Positions 8,255 through 16,725 of a DNA stretch of 43,501 nucleotides are shown piece by piece; the first letter of the stretch is position 1, and each line of letters starts with the position of its first letter. The notes below the pieces were generated by a model that ran no database searches, was not told the DNA's origin, and saw only the letters and a program-made list of their open reading frames with translations. Origin of the DNA: Bacteroidales bacterium (GTDB lineage: Bacteria > Bacteroidota > Bacteroidia > Bacteroidales > Marinilabiliaceae); NCBI GenBank assembly GCA_024401395.1, contig JAKSLD010000024.1, positions 1-43,501 on the forward strand, read 5' to 3'. A program made the translations under genes and the position numbers.

Positions 8255-10650
8255 TAGAAGAGGAAACCGATATTTACGTGAATATTGAACTTATAATCAG
8301 GAGAGTACATCAAAGTGAGGTCGAACGGCATACGAGACAAATTATAAGAAGCAGTAAGACCCACGCCGTGGAGAATCTCCTTAGGCTTAAAAGACAATCT
8401 ATCCTCGCCAAAATACTGATCTATAGACTCAAACGTGACAGCGCTATTCCAGTGCAAGGTAGCGTAGAGTTCGTCGATTACGCGATATTGGTAGCTGAGT
8501 CGAGCCATAGCCAAGGTAGACACATGACGTTGGCCCGAAGTAAAGCCATAAAAGCCCACATGGTTAGGCAAGATACGCTGAACGCCACCCAGCATAGCGC
8601 GGTGAGTCAGAGAATAATCCTGATAACTAGCATTGAGAGCGATAGTTTCGTGGAGGGTAGAGCGCTTAGTTATCGGTTGGAAGAACTGGCCGTGGAAAGA
8701 GATGCGATAAATATGGTCGCGCGGCAGTTCGCTATTAAGGTTAGAAGGATTAATGATAATAGGGAACCCAGAATTATCATCCTCAGACTCCTCCTCAGCA
8801 GAAGAGACATCAGGCGAGTCATTATTCTTGAGTTGAGGATAATAAGCTACAGGATATGAAATTTTAGGCATTTCAGTCTTGTAGCGAGGGAAGAAACCAG
8901 CGTAGACCTCAGTTTCGAGATTAACACCCGAAGTAGGGAGGTACTTACGGTCGGTAGTATTCTTATGTCGATTAACCTTGAAATAGATATTACGTACGCG
9001 ACTATCGATAGGATTAGAGACATCAGGGCGCAAGTGAGAAGCCTCGAAACCAAGAGTAGCACTTACCTCCGTGAAAGGGTTCAATATCTGAGCCCATTTG
9101 ACGTGGATATCATTATGGTTCCAGCGGTAGACACTAGCCTTAGTCTTCTTGTCATAGACAGGAATTTCGAAAGTAGAGAAACTATACTGCTGCTCAAGGT
9201 AGTTATTATACTTATTACCGAACGTCACGCGATTATTGAAACGCACGCGGAAAGTCTCACTGATAGCAACCTTGAGGTTAGTTACCGACTGGCGGCCCAA
9301 GAGATTCTTAGCAGTATAACCCAAGATAAGCCCAGCGCCGGTGAAGGTATTATAAGACAAGCCGACATTAAGCGACTGCATAGGGTTTTCAGTAACAAGG
9401 CAACGGAGATTGATATGGTTAGTAGCAGTATCTACCGGTACAAGTTCATATCTGAGGTTGCTGTAATAGCCAGAAGAAAAAGCGTGACGGAAAGCCTCAT
9501 TAAGTTGCACAGGAGTGTAAGAAGCGTGAGTCTTCATCTGGAGGTTGTGGAGGAAAAGCTCCTTGTCGGTATGTTTCAGCCCCTCGACAACCAGGTCCTC
9601 GATATATACCTTACGGTCATAAGGCTTCATACGAGTATTAGGGTTGATATAATCCATACCATAAGCGTTATGGAGAGAATCAGCCAGCTGTTTGAAGAGA
9701 GGGTAGAAATCGTAGCCGATAGAATCGCCGATACCCACTATTTCCGCTGCAGAACCAAAGCTAGCCGCGTTAAATTTTGACACGTCAGGCTCGATAACCA
9801 TATCACAGATACTCTTTTCCTCGATAAGGTCAGAAGCATCGCGGAAGTTAGTAGCCTGCATCATAACATCCATAGGGTTAGTCAGATCATTAGGATCAGT
9901 TAGGCCCTGAAAGAGGTTGACACCGATTACGAATTCGGCACCCATATCGCGAACATCCTTAACAGGGAAATTACGGACGATGCCGCCATCCACCAATTTG
10001 GTGCCATTATAAGAAGTAGCGGAGAAAGCGCCAGGGATAGCCATACTAGAGCGAACTGCGAAAGGGAGGTCGCCCTTGTCGAGAATTACCGCATCGCCAT
10101 TACGAAGGTCAGTTGCGATACACTTAAAAGGAATCTGGAGTTGAGAGAAATCAGTCGTCTTGTAAACAGGGAAGAAGACCTCCGAGAATTTAAGAGCCAC
10201 CTCTATAGGTTCGATTACGCCAGAAGAGAAAGGCTGCAAATGGATATAGTCCTCGACAGGCACCTCGAACATATAGCTCTCAAATTCATCCTTATTCTCG
10301 ATGCTGATATTATGATAATTGACATTTCCCAAGATAGAGCCAGTCCAGTCCATACCCTGAGCTATTTTACCGATTTCCTCGCCAGAGTAGCCCGAAGCGT
10401 ACATAGCTGCGATGATAGCGCCCATAGAAGTACCAGTGATGTAGTCGATTTTCAGTCCAGCCTTATCGATAGCCTTGAGGACACCCACATGGGCGAGACC
10501 CTTAGCGCCACCGCCAGAAAGGACGAGACCGATTTTAGGGCGTTGAGGTGCAGACGTAGAATCATTGCGCTGGAACTGAGCGAATGAAGCGTTGTTAATC
10601 AGCAGTGTAGATAGTAGGATTACTGCTATGTACTTTAGTTTGTGTATCAT
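8254..10650 (-). CDS. outer-membrane patatin-like phospholipase with Omp85-type barrel
   Basis: 798 residues. A signal peptide (about 1-24, ending ASFAQ) is followed by a patatin lipase domain with oxyanion loop SGGGAKGLAHVG (about 45-56), nucleophile S75 in GTSMG and catalytic D221 in VDGGIVRNFP. A POTRA-like segment follows (about 352-412, starting RKVYIEDLVVEGLKHTDKEL), then a C-terminal beta-barrel of the BamA/TamA type ending in a phenylalanine-containing strand (NIHVNIGFLF). This is the layout of type Vd autotransporters such as PlpD, which place a phospholipase on or across the outer membrane. It stands 63 nt after the phosphoglycerol transferase gene and is coupled to yigZ. Whether the lipase is released or stays surface-bound is not visible. 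Confidence 0.92.
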   Translation of the reverse strand: MIHKLKYIAVILLSTLLINNASFAQFQRNDSTSAPQRPKIGLVLSGGGAKGLAHVGVLKAIDKAGLKIDYITGTSMGAIIAAMYASGYSGEEIGKIAQGMDWTGSILGNVNYHNISIENKDEFESYMFEVPVEDYIHLQPFSSGVIEPIEVALKFSEVFFPVYKTTDFSQLQIPFKCIATDLRNGDAVILDKGDLPFAVRSSMAIPGAFSATSYNGTKLVDGGIVRNFPVKDVRDMGAEFVIGVNLFQGLTDPNDLTNPMDVMMQATNFRDASDLIEEKSICDMVIEPDVSKFNAASFGSAAEIVGIGDSIGYDFYPLFKQLADSLHNAYGMDYINPNTRMKPYDRKVYIEDLVVEGLKHTDKELFLHNLQMKTHASYTPVQLNEAFRHAFSSGYYSNLRYELVPVDTATNHINLRCLVTENPMQSLNVGLSYNTFTGAGLILGYTAKNLLGRQSVTNLKVAISETFRVRFNNRVTFGNKYNNYLEQQYSFSTFEIPVYDKKTKASVYRWNHNDIHVKWAQILNPFTEVSATLGFEASHLRPDVSNPIDSRVRNIYFKVNRHKNTTDRKYLPTSGVNLETEVYAGFFPRYKTEMPKISYPVAYYPQLKNNDSPDVSSAEEESEDDNSGFPIIINPSNLNSELPRDHIYRISFHGQFFQPITKRSTLHETIALNASYQDYSLTHRAMLGGVQRILPNHVGFYGFTSGQRHVSTLAMARLSYQYRVIDELYATLHWNSAVTFESIDQYFGEDRLSFKPKEILHGVGLTASYNLSRMPFDLTLMYSPDYKFNIHVNIGFLF

Positions 10651-10713
10651 TGTATGTTCAAATGCCTATATAATGATGCGTTTTTAATATTCTATGTAAT
10701 AAAAAGCGGGGGG

Positions 10714-12642
10714 TTACTGTACAGTCAGGCGGTCCTCAATCATACGGTTATTGTATTGCTGGAGGTAAGCCCTGACACGTTTAGTCATATTCTCCTTAGT
10801 TGCCAAAGATTCATCTACGAGATTTTTCTCGAGCATAGGGTCATTACGTAGGTCGAATAATCCAGTAATTATTTTACCATCGTAGTAAGCCAAAGTGTCG
10901 TTATTGAAATATTGGTAGACACCATCTTTGAAATTAATAGCAAATCTATCTTCTTTTGGTGTGGTACGCAAATCTTTTCCGAAAGAAAGGAAGGATTTGT
11001 TCACACCGAGGTAAGACAAAATAGTTGGGGTAATATCCGCCTGTTGTGCGATGCTATAATCGTCGAGGTGTTCGAAATCAGGATCGCCAGGGGCGAAGAA
11101 AATGATAGGTATAGCGAAAGCCTCGGCGTTATTCTTATACTCAGGGTGGTCGGGGATACTGCTATGGTCGGCAGTCAGCACGAAGAGAGTATTATTATAC
11201 CAAGGTTCATTTTTAGCCATATTAAAGAAAGTGCGCAATGCGTTATCCGAGTAACCAATACACTGTTCGACAGGAAGCGGTCCTTGAGGGAAACGACCTT
11301 CGAACTCCTTAGGCACCTGGAAAGGGTGGTGAGAAGAGAGCGAGAACAGAGCAGTACAGAAAGGCTCCTGCATCTTACTTATCTCCTGAGCATAGAAAGG
11401 GAAGAACTTATGGTCCCATATACCCCACCAGCCATCGAAGTCGGCATCGTTATTATACTCATCCTTACCGAGATAAGCATCGAAGCCAGACATTTTAGCG
11501 AAGCTATTGAATCCCATACTGCCATTAGGAGCGCCGTGGAAGAAAGCCGTCTGGTAGCCATACTCCTTGAGGATAGAGGCGACGCTATTAATCTTATTAT
11601 TAGAATACTGGCTTACGACATAGGGTAGGGTGAGAGAAGGAATAGAAGCCAAGACCGAAGGCATAGCGTCGATAGACTTACGACCGTTAGAATATGCATT
11701 ATGGTAGGCAACACCTACAGATATGAGCGAATCCAGGAACGGAGTATACCCATTATAATCAGCACCGATACGCTCCTTATTCATAGAGCCTACAAATTCG
11801 CGGCTAAAACTTTCGAGAATGAAAATAACCACATTCTTTTTGTTAAGGACTGCCGAAGTATCAGCTAGATGGACAGGAGTATATATAGACTCAAGTTCAG
11901 CTTCCTCGAAATAGCTATAATGTTCAAAACCCTTCTTGCCGATGGTACGGATGAACGAGAAAGGAGTATTAAGGACTATAGCCGACTCCTCAGGAGAAGC
12001 AGTATAAGCAGCAGCGTTGCTAATAGTAATTGGGCGAGTGCTATGCTTGAAGTCGCCACGGATACCCCCGACAGATAGCACAGCCACAACGGCAAGTACT
12101 ACGACACCCAGTCCGCCATAAAGCCAATTATTCCTGATAGGAGTCAGTCTAGGCTTCAAGATACGAGTCAAGAACACGAACAAGAATATCAGTACGATAA
12201 AATATAAGAGAGCGTACCAATAGTCGAACAAGAAACGCCACCACAATTTGCCCATATTCTCCTCACCGGCCAGAATATCAAGGACATTATAGGTAGTACG
12301 TTTAAGGATGAAGCGATAGTAGATGAAATCTATGACATTAGATCCAAGACCTATGATATTGAACGCATAGAAAATGCCATTAAGCCATTTGCTTACGACA
12401 GATTTTACCTTAGTGCGGAAACAGAGGATGTAAGCCACCATCCAGAGAGCGTTGAGGTAAATAAGGGCACAAATGTCGAATTTCAGTCCGCCCTGGAGCA
12501 AAAGAGGCCAAGTAGCCAATTCCGTATTAGAGAAAAGATCGGTATTAAACAAATAGAAAGAGACTCGCTCGACGGCATACAACAATAGCAATATGGCGAA
12601 GCGGTATGGGATTAGCAAGTATTCGTTTATCTCTTTTTTCAT
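10714..12642 (-). CDS. LTA synthase family phosphoglycerol transferase (sulfatase fold)
   Basis: 642 residues with about five N-terminal transmembrane helices (roughly 11-31, 50-75, 88-112, 138-160, 173-193) followed by a periplasmic sulfatase-fold domain. Family features are metal ligand E277 in VVIFILESFS, the candidate nucleophile S323 in SNGRKSIDAMPS (Thr in Gram-positive LtaS), HGAPNGSMGF, and the metal-binding TADHSSIPDH motif. In Gram-negative bacteria such enzymes move phosphoglycerol or related groups onto glycans or lipids at the outer face of the inner membrane; Bacteroidota do not make classical lipoteichoic acid, so the acceptor here is unknown. It starts 4 nt after the stop of the signal-peptidase paralogue, an operon arrangement. 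Confidence 0.9.
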   Translation of the reverse strand: MKKEINEYLLIPYRFAILLLLYAVERVSFYLFNTDLFSNTELATWPLLLQGGLKFDICALIYLNALWMVAYILCFRTKVKSVVSKWLNGIFYAFNIIGLGSNVIDFIYYRFILKRTTYNVLDILAGEENMGKLWWRFLFDYWYALLYFIVLIFLFVFLTRILKPRLTPIRNNWLYGGLGVVVLAVVAVLSVGGIRGDFKHSTRPITISNAAAYTASPEESAIVLNTPFSFIRTIGKKGFEHYSYFEEAELESIYTPVHLADTSAVLNKKNVVIFILESFSREFVGSMNKERIGADYNGYTPFLDSLISVGVAYHNAYSNGRKSIDAMPSVLASIPSLTLPYVVSQYSNNKINSVASILKEYGYQTAFFHGAPNGSMGFNSFAKMSGFDAYLGKDEYNNDADFDGWWGIWDHKFFPFYAQEISKMQEPFCTALFSLSSHHPFQVPKEFEGRFPQGPLPVEQCIGYSDNALRTFFNMAKNEPWYNNTLFVLTADHSSIPDHPEYKNNAEAFAIPIIFFAPGDPDFEHLDDYSIAQQADITPTILSYLGVNKSFLSFGKDLRTTPKEDRFAINFKDGVYQYFNNDTLAYYDGKIITGLFDLRNDPMLEKNLVDESLATKENMTKRVRAYLQQYNNRMIEDRLTVQ

Positions 12643-12646
12643 GGTG

Positions 12647-13684
12647 TCAGAGAACTAAATTAGAAGTGCTACCGATTATGCAATATTCAGGTACAGGTCC
12701 CCAGATGCGACTATCGGCAAGAATCTCGCGATTGTCATTGAGGAGGAAATAATAGCCATATTTGAAAGTATAATCAGTTGCCGGTTGATTGTTTATGTAT
12801 ACTATTCCGTTTTTAACTTCCGCGGTACAGTCTTCATATTTATTTATGATATCAGACAAGTAATCACGATTATTGCTATTGAAAGAAACCGTCTGATTCC
12901 TTTGAGGCAGAGATACAGGGTACATCTGCAGAGCATTGTTTGGGGTCAGAGAGTGAGGGAAGATACGTTCATCGGACTTATTGCGATAGAGGACACTATA
13001 AGTATACTTCTGCCATTTGTTGTAGACCTCCTTTACCGGGAGAGTACAGCGAGAGTCGATATTCGACGTAGTGCGAAAAGAAGAATCGACAAGTTCCTCT
13101 GTATGGCGTTGAAGCTGGTGGACGATATTCAGAGGGGTAGTACGAATGACAAAGAAAGGAGCTGTAGCCTTGTCAGATTCATACTCCGAAGAGCCATTGA
13201 CGAGAGCACATCCATTGACGATAGAAATCTCATCACCTGGAACAGCGGCAATACGGATTGCGGTTTTGACAGAATCATTAAGAGCCACAATAGCCGCGTT
13301 GCCGCGAGATATTTCGCCTAGAGAAAAAGTGCGTCGGTCCTTGTCAACGACAGCACCATATTTCAGTTTGTCGATGAAACATATACGGCTCTTGTTGGAA
13401 GAGATAGAAGTATATATATCGACATCCGTAATAAAAGCGATAATATATGCGGCCAGGCCTATGCCCAGGGCTATACTGATAGAAATCTTGACGATATCCT
13501 TCAGTTTATTAGGGAGGCGGTCTATAGCCCGATTGAGAGTATTAATCTCGTGGCGGTGGAGAATGACGAAAATGACCGATACTATTATAGGAACAAGAAA
13601 ATAGGCCTTTGCCCATAAGGCAAGACCTATTAATGGTAGTGAAATACTAACTGATTTTATTATGTTCTTTTGTAGTATTGTCAT
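12647..13684 (-). CDS. signal peptidase I paralogue lacking the catalytic lysine (probable pseudoenzyme)
   Basis: 345 residues, homologous along its length to the signal peptidase encoded just upstream. Two hydrophobic segments (about 11-43 and 64-86) anchor it. Aligning DKLKYG and VPGDEI with the neighbour's boxes places S95 at the catalytic serine, but the general-base lysine is replaced by I143 (AIRIAAVPGDEI against YVKRCVGLPGDSI). The C-terminal box is kept only partly (LNDNREILADSRIWG instead of MGDNRHKSADSRYWG). The nearest lysine is K140, three residues earlier. It probably does not cleave signal peptides by the normal Ser-Lys mechanism and may partner or regulate LepB, or bind a special substrate. 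It begins 9 nt after lepB and precedes the phosphoglycerol transferase by 4 nt. Confidence 0.82.
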   Translation of the reverse strand: MTILQKNIIKSVSISLPLIGLALWAKAYFLVPIIVSVIFVILHRHEINTLNRAIDRLPNKLKDIVKISISIALGIGLAAYIIAFITDVDIYTSISSNKSRICFIDKLKYGAVVDKDRRTFSLGEISRGNAAIVALNDSVKTAIRIAAVPGDEISIVNGCALVNGSSEYESDKATAPFFVIRTTPLNIVHQLQRHTEELVDSSFRTTSNIDSRCTLPVKEVYNKWQKYTYSVLYRNKSDERIFPHSLTPNNALQMYPVSLPQRNQTVSFNSNNRDYLSDIINKYEDCTAEVKNGIVYINNQPATDYTFKYGYYFLLNDNREILADSRIWGPVPEYCIIGSTSNLVL

Positions 13685-13693
13685 TATTGTAGA

Positions 13694-15151
13694 TTACTCA
13701 ACCCATTTGAAGAGGCGATCCCAACGAACACCGAAAGTCTTATCGGGGTCAAGAGAGAGCCATACAACGAGAGGTTTACCCACCACATGATCCTCAGGCA
13801 CGAAGCCCCAGTAGCGAGAGTCGGCAGACTTATGGCGGTTATCTCCCATCATCCAGTAGTAATCCATACCGAATGTGTAGGTTGTTGTTTCCACGCCATC
13901 GATGAATATCTTGCCATCATTGTTCAGTTCCAAGGTATGGTGCTCATACGCCTCGATGATACGTTGATATAGAAGGATATTCTTAGAATCGAGGTTGACA
14001 GTAGCTCCCTTTTTAGGAATCCATATAGGACCGTAATTATCGCGAGACCACCTATAATCAGAAGAGAAAGGGAAGATTTGGAACTGATCCGACGAAGAGT
14101 AGGCGAAATCATTCTTCTCGATACTAGTGATAGTAGGCAATTGGGCTATCTGAGCTGCTACGTCATCCGTGAGAGGGACAGTGTAGACAGGACCCAATCC
14201 AGCCTCGGCGCGATCCGCCTTACTTATACCATAAGTCTCATAGAACTTATCGTTGAGGATTACGCCATTAGTCTTAATCTGGTATGTATGCTGAACACCC
14301 TTAGGCTGCTCCTGCTTCTCGCCATTACGGTAGAGAACATTGTGGCGGAGTTCGATAGAGTCGCCAGGGAGGCCCACGCAACGTTTAACATAACAATCGC
14401 GCATATCAACAGGACGCACAGCGATATCGCTAAGCGGATTAGAAGGGGTAAGTATATTCTTACGACCCTGTTGCATAAGGAAATGGTTGATTTCCCATGA
14501 GTTATGGAACTCCTTACCCTTGAGGACGGCTGGGTTGCGAGAAGTGTATTCCAGACCAGTTGAGAGGAGGATAGAGTAGTAGTCGGGGTTATTCATATTG
14601 ACACATACAGTATCCCCTGCTGGGAAATTGAATACCACGATATCATTCAGTTCCACTTGACCCACGCCAGAAAGACGGCGGTAATCCCACTTAGGCCATT
14701 CGACGAAAGACTTACAGTTGAGAATAGGCAAAGTATTCTGTGTCATAGGGAAAGCCAAAGGAGTGAAAGGCATACGAGGACCGTATGCGACCTTGCTGAC
14801 GAACAAGCGGTCGCCGACGAGGAGAGACTTTTCCAGAGAAGACGAAGGAATCTGGTAGTTCTGGAACAAGAAAATGTTCAAGAAATAGATAGCGACTACG
14901 GCGAAAATGAGGGCATCGAGCCATTCAGCCCAAGCGCCACGAGAATTACCATTCTTGTCGCGTTTCCAAGCACCCCACTTGATAAATTCCGTAATGAAAT
15001 AGTCGAAGATGAAAGGGTAGCCCAGGAGAAGCCATAGATTAGAAGTCCAAACTATAATCAACGTCCATATAATGGCGCAAATGGCGAACTCCGTCCATTT
15101 GATCCACGATACTTTAGAGAAATCTATATTGAATTTATTGTTTTTATTCAT
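13694..15151 (-). CDS. lepB: signal peptidase I
   Basis: Membrane-bound protease that removes Sec and Tat signal peptides at the periplasmic face. The 485 residues include hydrophobic N-terminal segments (about 21-50 and 78-97), the catalytic serine S105 in IPSSSLEKSL, the general base K256 in YVKRCVGLPGDS, and the C-terminal box MGDNRHKSADSRYWGFVPEDHVVG. It is much longer than E. coli LepB because of an expanded region between the two catalytic boxes (about 125-250), as is usual in Bacteroidota. It is first in a tight run with its inactive-looking paralogue, a phosphoglycerol transferase and a patatin. The 101-nt spacer to dapB holds array G and no recognisable -7 box, so it may be read through from dapB. 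Confidence 0.96.
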   Translation of the reverse strand: MNKNNKFNIDFSKVSWIKWTEFAICAIIWTLIIVWTSNLWLLLGYPFIFDYFITEFIKWGAWKRDKNGNSRGAWAEWLDALIFAVVAIYFLNIFLFQNYQIPSSSLEKSLLVGDRLFVSKVAYGPRMPFTPLAFPMTQNTLPILNCKSFVEWPKWDYRRLSGVGQVELNDIVVFNFPAGDTVCVNMNNPDYYSILLSTGLEYTSRNPAVLKGKEFHNSWEINHFLMQQGRKNILTPSNPLSDIAVRPVDMRDCYVKRCVGLPGDSIELRHNVLYRNGEKQEQPKGVQHTYQIKTNGVILNDKFYETYGISKADRAEAGLGPVYTVPLTDDVAAQIAQLPTITSIEKNDFAYSSSDQFQIFPFSSDYRWSRDNYGPIWIPKKGATVNLDSKNILLYQRIIEAYEHHTLELNNDGKIFIDGVETTTYTFGMDYYWMMGDNRHKSADSRYWGFVPEDHVVGKPLVVWLSLDPDKTFGVRWDRLFKWVE

Positions 15152-15184
15152 AAATAATAATTGGCTAGTCCTACGGAACTCTAT

Positions 15185-15239
15185 GTCTGCCTTAAGGGAG
15201 CGTTAAGAGAGCGTTAAGGGAACACTAAGAGAGTTCGAA
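15185..15239 (+). repeat. 11-bp tandem array G
   Basis: Five in-phase units: GTCTGCCTTAA (15185-15195), GGGAGCGTTAA (15196-15206), GAGAGCGTTAA (15207-15217), GGGAACACTAA (15218-15228), GAGAGTTCGAA (15229-15239). It is followed by an A-rich stretch up to the dapB stop, without the T6 core. It lies between dapB and lepB, both on the minus strand. The 27-nt segment 15188-15214 matches 7588-7614 of array F at 26 positions. Confidence 0.88.
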
Positions 15240-15252
15240 TAATAATAAAAAA

Positions 15253-15978
15253 TTAGAAGCCCAAGAGGTCCTTCATTTCGAGGAAACCACCCTTATGCTC
15301 CACTGTATATTCAGCTGCGAGTACGGCGCCGAAAGCGAGGCCACGGCGAGACTTAGCAGAGTGAGTAATCTCGATGAAATCGTCCTCAGACTCGTAGTGG
15401 ATAGTGTGGATACCAGGAACCTCGTACTGGCGGATAGAAGCTATCTGGATAGCACCTGGGCGCTGGTCGGGACCGAGAACCCAGTCGGTTTTACGCTTAA
15501 GATTGCTCAAAATACCCTGAGCGAGCGAAATTGCTGTACCAGAAGGTGCGTCGAGCTTATGGATATGGTGAGTCTCGGTCATGTTTACGTCATACTCACT
15601 GAAGCCATTCATGAGGCGAGCCAGCTGGCGGTTGATTTCGGCGAAGATATTTACGCCGAGGCTATAGTTAGACGAGTAGAAGAAAGTCTGAGGGTTAGGA
15701 CCTACACAATACTTCTTGATTTCGTCCATTTTATCGAGCCATCCAGTAGTGCCAGCTACGACAGGCTTGTTGCGCTTAAAGCACTCTAGGAAGTTAGGGA
15801 AAGCTGTTTTAGGAGTAGTGAACTCGATAGCCACGTCCGCTTTAGCGAAACCCTCGCCGTCGAAAGTATCAGTAGAATTATTGACATCGATCTTGCATAC
15901 GATCTCGTGACCGCGTTGAATAGCTATCTGTTCGATTGCACGGCCCATTTTGCCGTAGCCTATGATTGCAATTTTCAT
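15253..15978 (-). CDS. dapB: 4-hydroxy-tetrahydrodipicolinate reductase
   Basis: NAD(P)H-dependent step of lysine and diaminopimelate synthesis, feeding peptidoglycan. The 241-residue length is typical. The N-terminal Rossmann motif IAIIGYGKMGRAIEQ binds the nucleotide, EFTTP and AGTTGW follow, and the catalytic segment ETHHIHKLDAPSGTA carries the conserved His and Lys residues. It has its own promoter-like boxes inside and after the upstream MBL gene. The other dap genes are not in the window. Confidence 0.97.
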   Translation of the reverse strand: MKIAIIGYGKMGRAIEQIAIQRGHEIVCKIDVNNSTDTFDGEGFAKADVAIEFTTPKTAFPNFLECFKRNKPVVAGTTGWLDKMDEIKKYCVGPNPQTFFYSSNYSLGVNIFAEINRQLARLMNGFSEYDVNMTETHHIHKLDAPSGTAISLAQGILSNLKRKTDWVLGPDQRPGAIQIASIRQYEVPGIHTIHYESEDDFIEITHSAKSRRGLAFGAVLAAEYTVEHKGGFLEMKDLLGF

Positions 15979-16015
15979 ATAATTGTATTGTTTGCTATGT
16001 GAATTTATGCGACTA

Positions 16016-16046
16016 CAAAATTAATCATTCTAGCGTTTGAAGCCAA
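16016..16046 (-). promoter_or_regulatory. Bacteroidota-type promoter of dapB
   Basis: On the minus strand TTG (16044-16046), 20-nt spacer, TAATTTTG (16016-16023), fitting the TTG-N19/21-TAnnTTTG pattern. The -33 element lies inside the 3' end of the MBL gene, about 65 nt before the dapB start. Confidence 0.65.
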
Positions 16047-16725
16047 ATTTGCGTCGATGAACTGTTTTTTCGATAGGTTTATGGACCTCCTTATTGTTAG
16101 CGCGTTCATAGCCGATGGTAGTTACCTCGCCATGGCCAGGGAATACGGTCACGTCGTATGGGAGGTCGAACAGGCACTCCAAGATAGAGCGAACCATCTG
16201 CTCCTGGTCGCCACCTGGGAGACGGTATGTACCCATAGAGAGGCGCATAAGAGTATCACCCGTGAATATTTTATTTTCCTTTGGGCAATAGAGAGCTATG
16301 CTACCGGCAGAATGTCCAGGAGTATGGAGAACGATGAGCTCCGTATTACCAAAGTGGATCTTGTCGCCATGCTGCAAGTGGCAGTCGATATCCGGAATTT
16401 CCTCCATGCCATCCTCATCGATGCCCAGGGCAAGAGCCTGATAGTGAGCAATACCCATAAGATACTCATCATCTACGTGAGCCTCAGGTTTCAAGCCATA
16501 GCGACGAGAGATAAAACCATTGCCACAGATATGGTCGAGATGGCAATGAGTAGAGATGAGGCGTGTAGGGTGGAGGTTATGCCCCTCGATGTATGACGCC
16601 AAAATATACTGCTCGCTTGCGTTGAAGCATCCGCAATCGATGATTATACAATCGTTAGTCTCGTCGGAAACGATATATGTATTTTCATTGTTGCGGTTAA
16701 ATATGAGTCTTTTAACTTCTATCAT
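16030..16725 (-). CDS. MBL-fold hydrolase of glyoxalase II type
   Basis: Metallo-beta-lactamase-fold hydrolase, probably acting on thioesters or a related small substrate in the cytoplasm. The 231 residues contain the metal motif STHCHLDH (H60, H62, D64, H65), the distal ligands in LHTPGHSAGS and FTGDTL, and FPGHGEVTTIGYE near the C terminus, the usual order for YcbL/GloB-like enzymes. The short C terminus lacks the full glyoxalase II substrate domain, so the substrate is open. Its start overlaps the acyltransferase stop by 4 nt, so the two are translationally coupled. Confidence 0.9.
   Translation of the reverse strand: MIEVKRLIFNRNNENTYIVSDETNDCIIIDCGCFNASEQYILASYIEGHNLHPTRLISTHCHLDHICGNGFISRRYGLKPEAHVDDEYLMGIAHYQALALGIDEDGMEEIPDIDCHLQHGDKIHFGNTELIVLHTPGHSAGSIALYCPKENKIFTGDTLMRLSMGTYRLPGGDQEQMVRSILECLFDLPYDVTVFPGHGEVTTIGYERANNKEVHKPIEKTVHRRKFGFKR

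Noticed and set aside
8965-9780. 271-codon plus-strand frame opposite the patatin gene
   Set aside because: Antisense shadow of the barrel and POTRA-like region; no start context and no protein features.
10714-12642. Arylsulfatase or alkaline phosphatase
   Set aside because: The sulfatase fold is preceded by five membrane helices, and there is no C/S-x-P-x-R sulfatase signature; the layout is that of LTA-synthase-like phosphoglycerol transferases.
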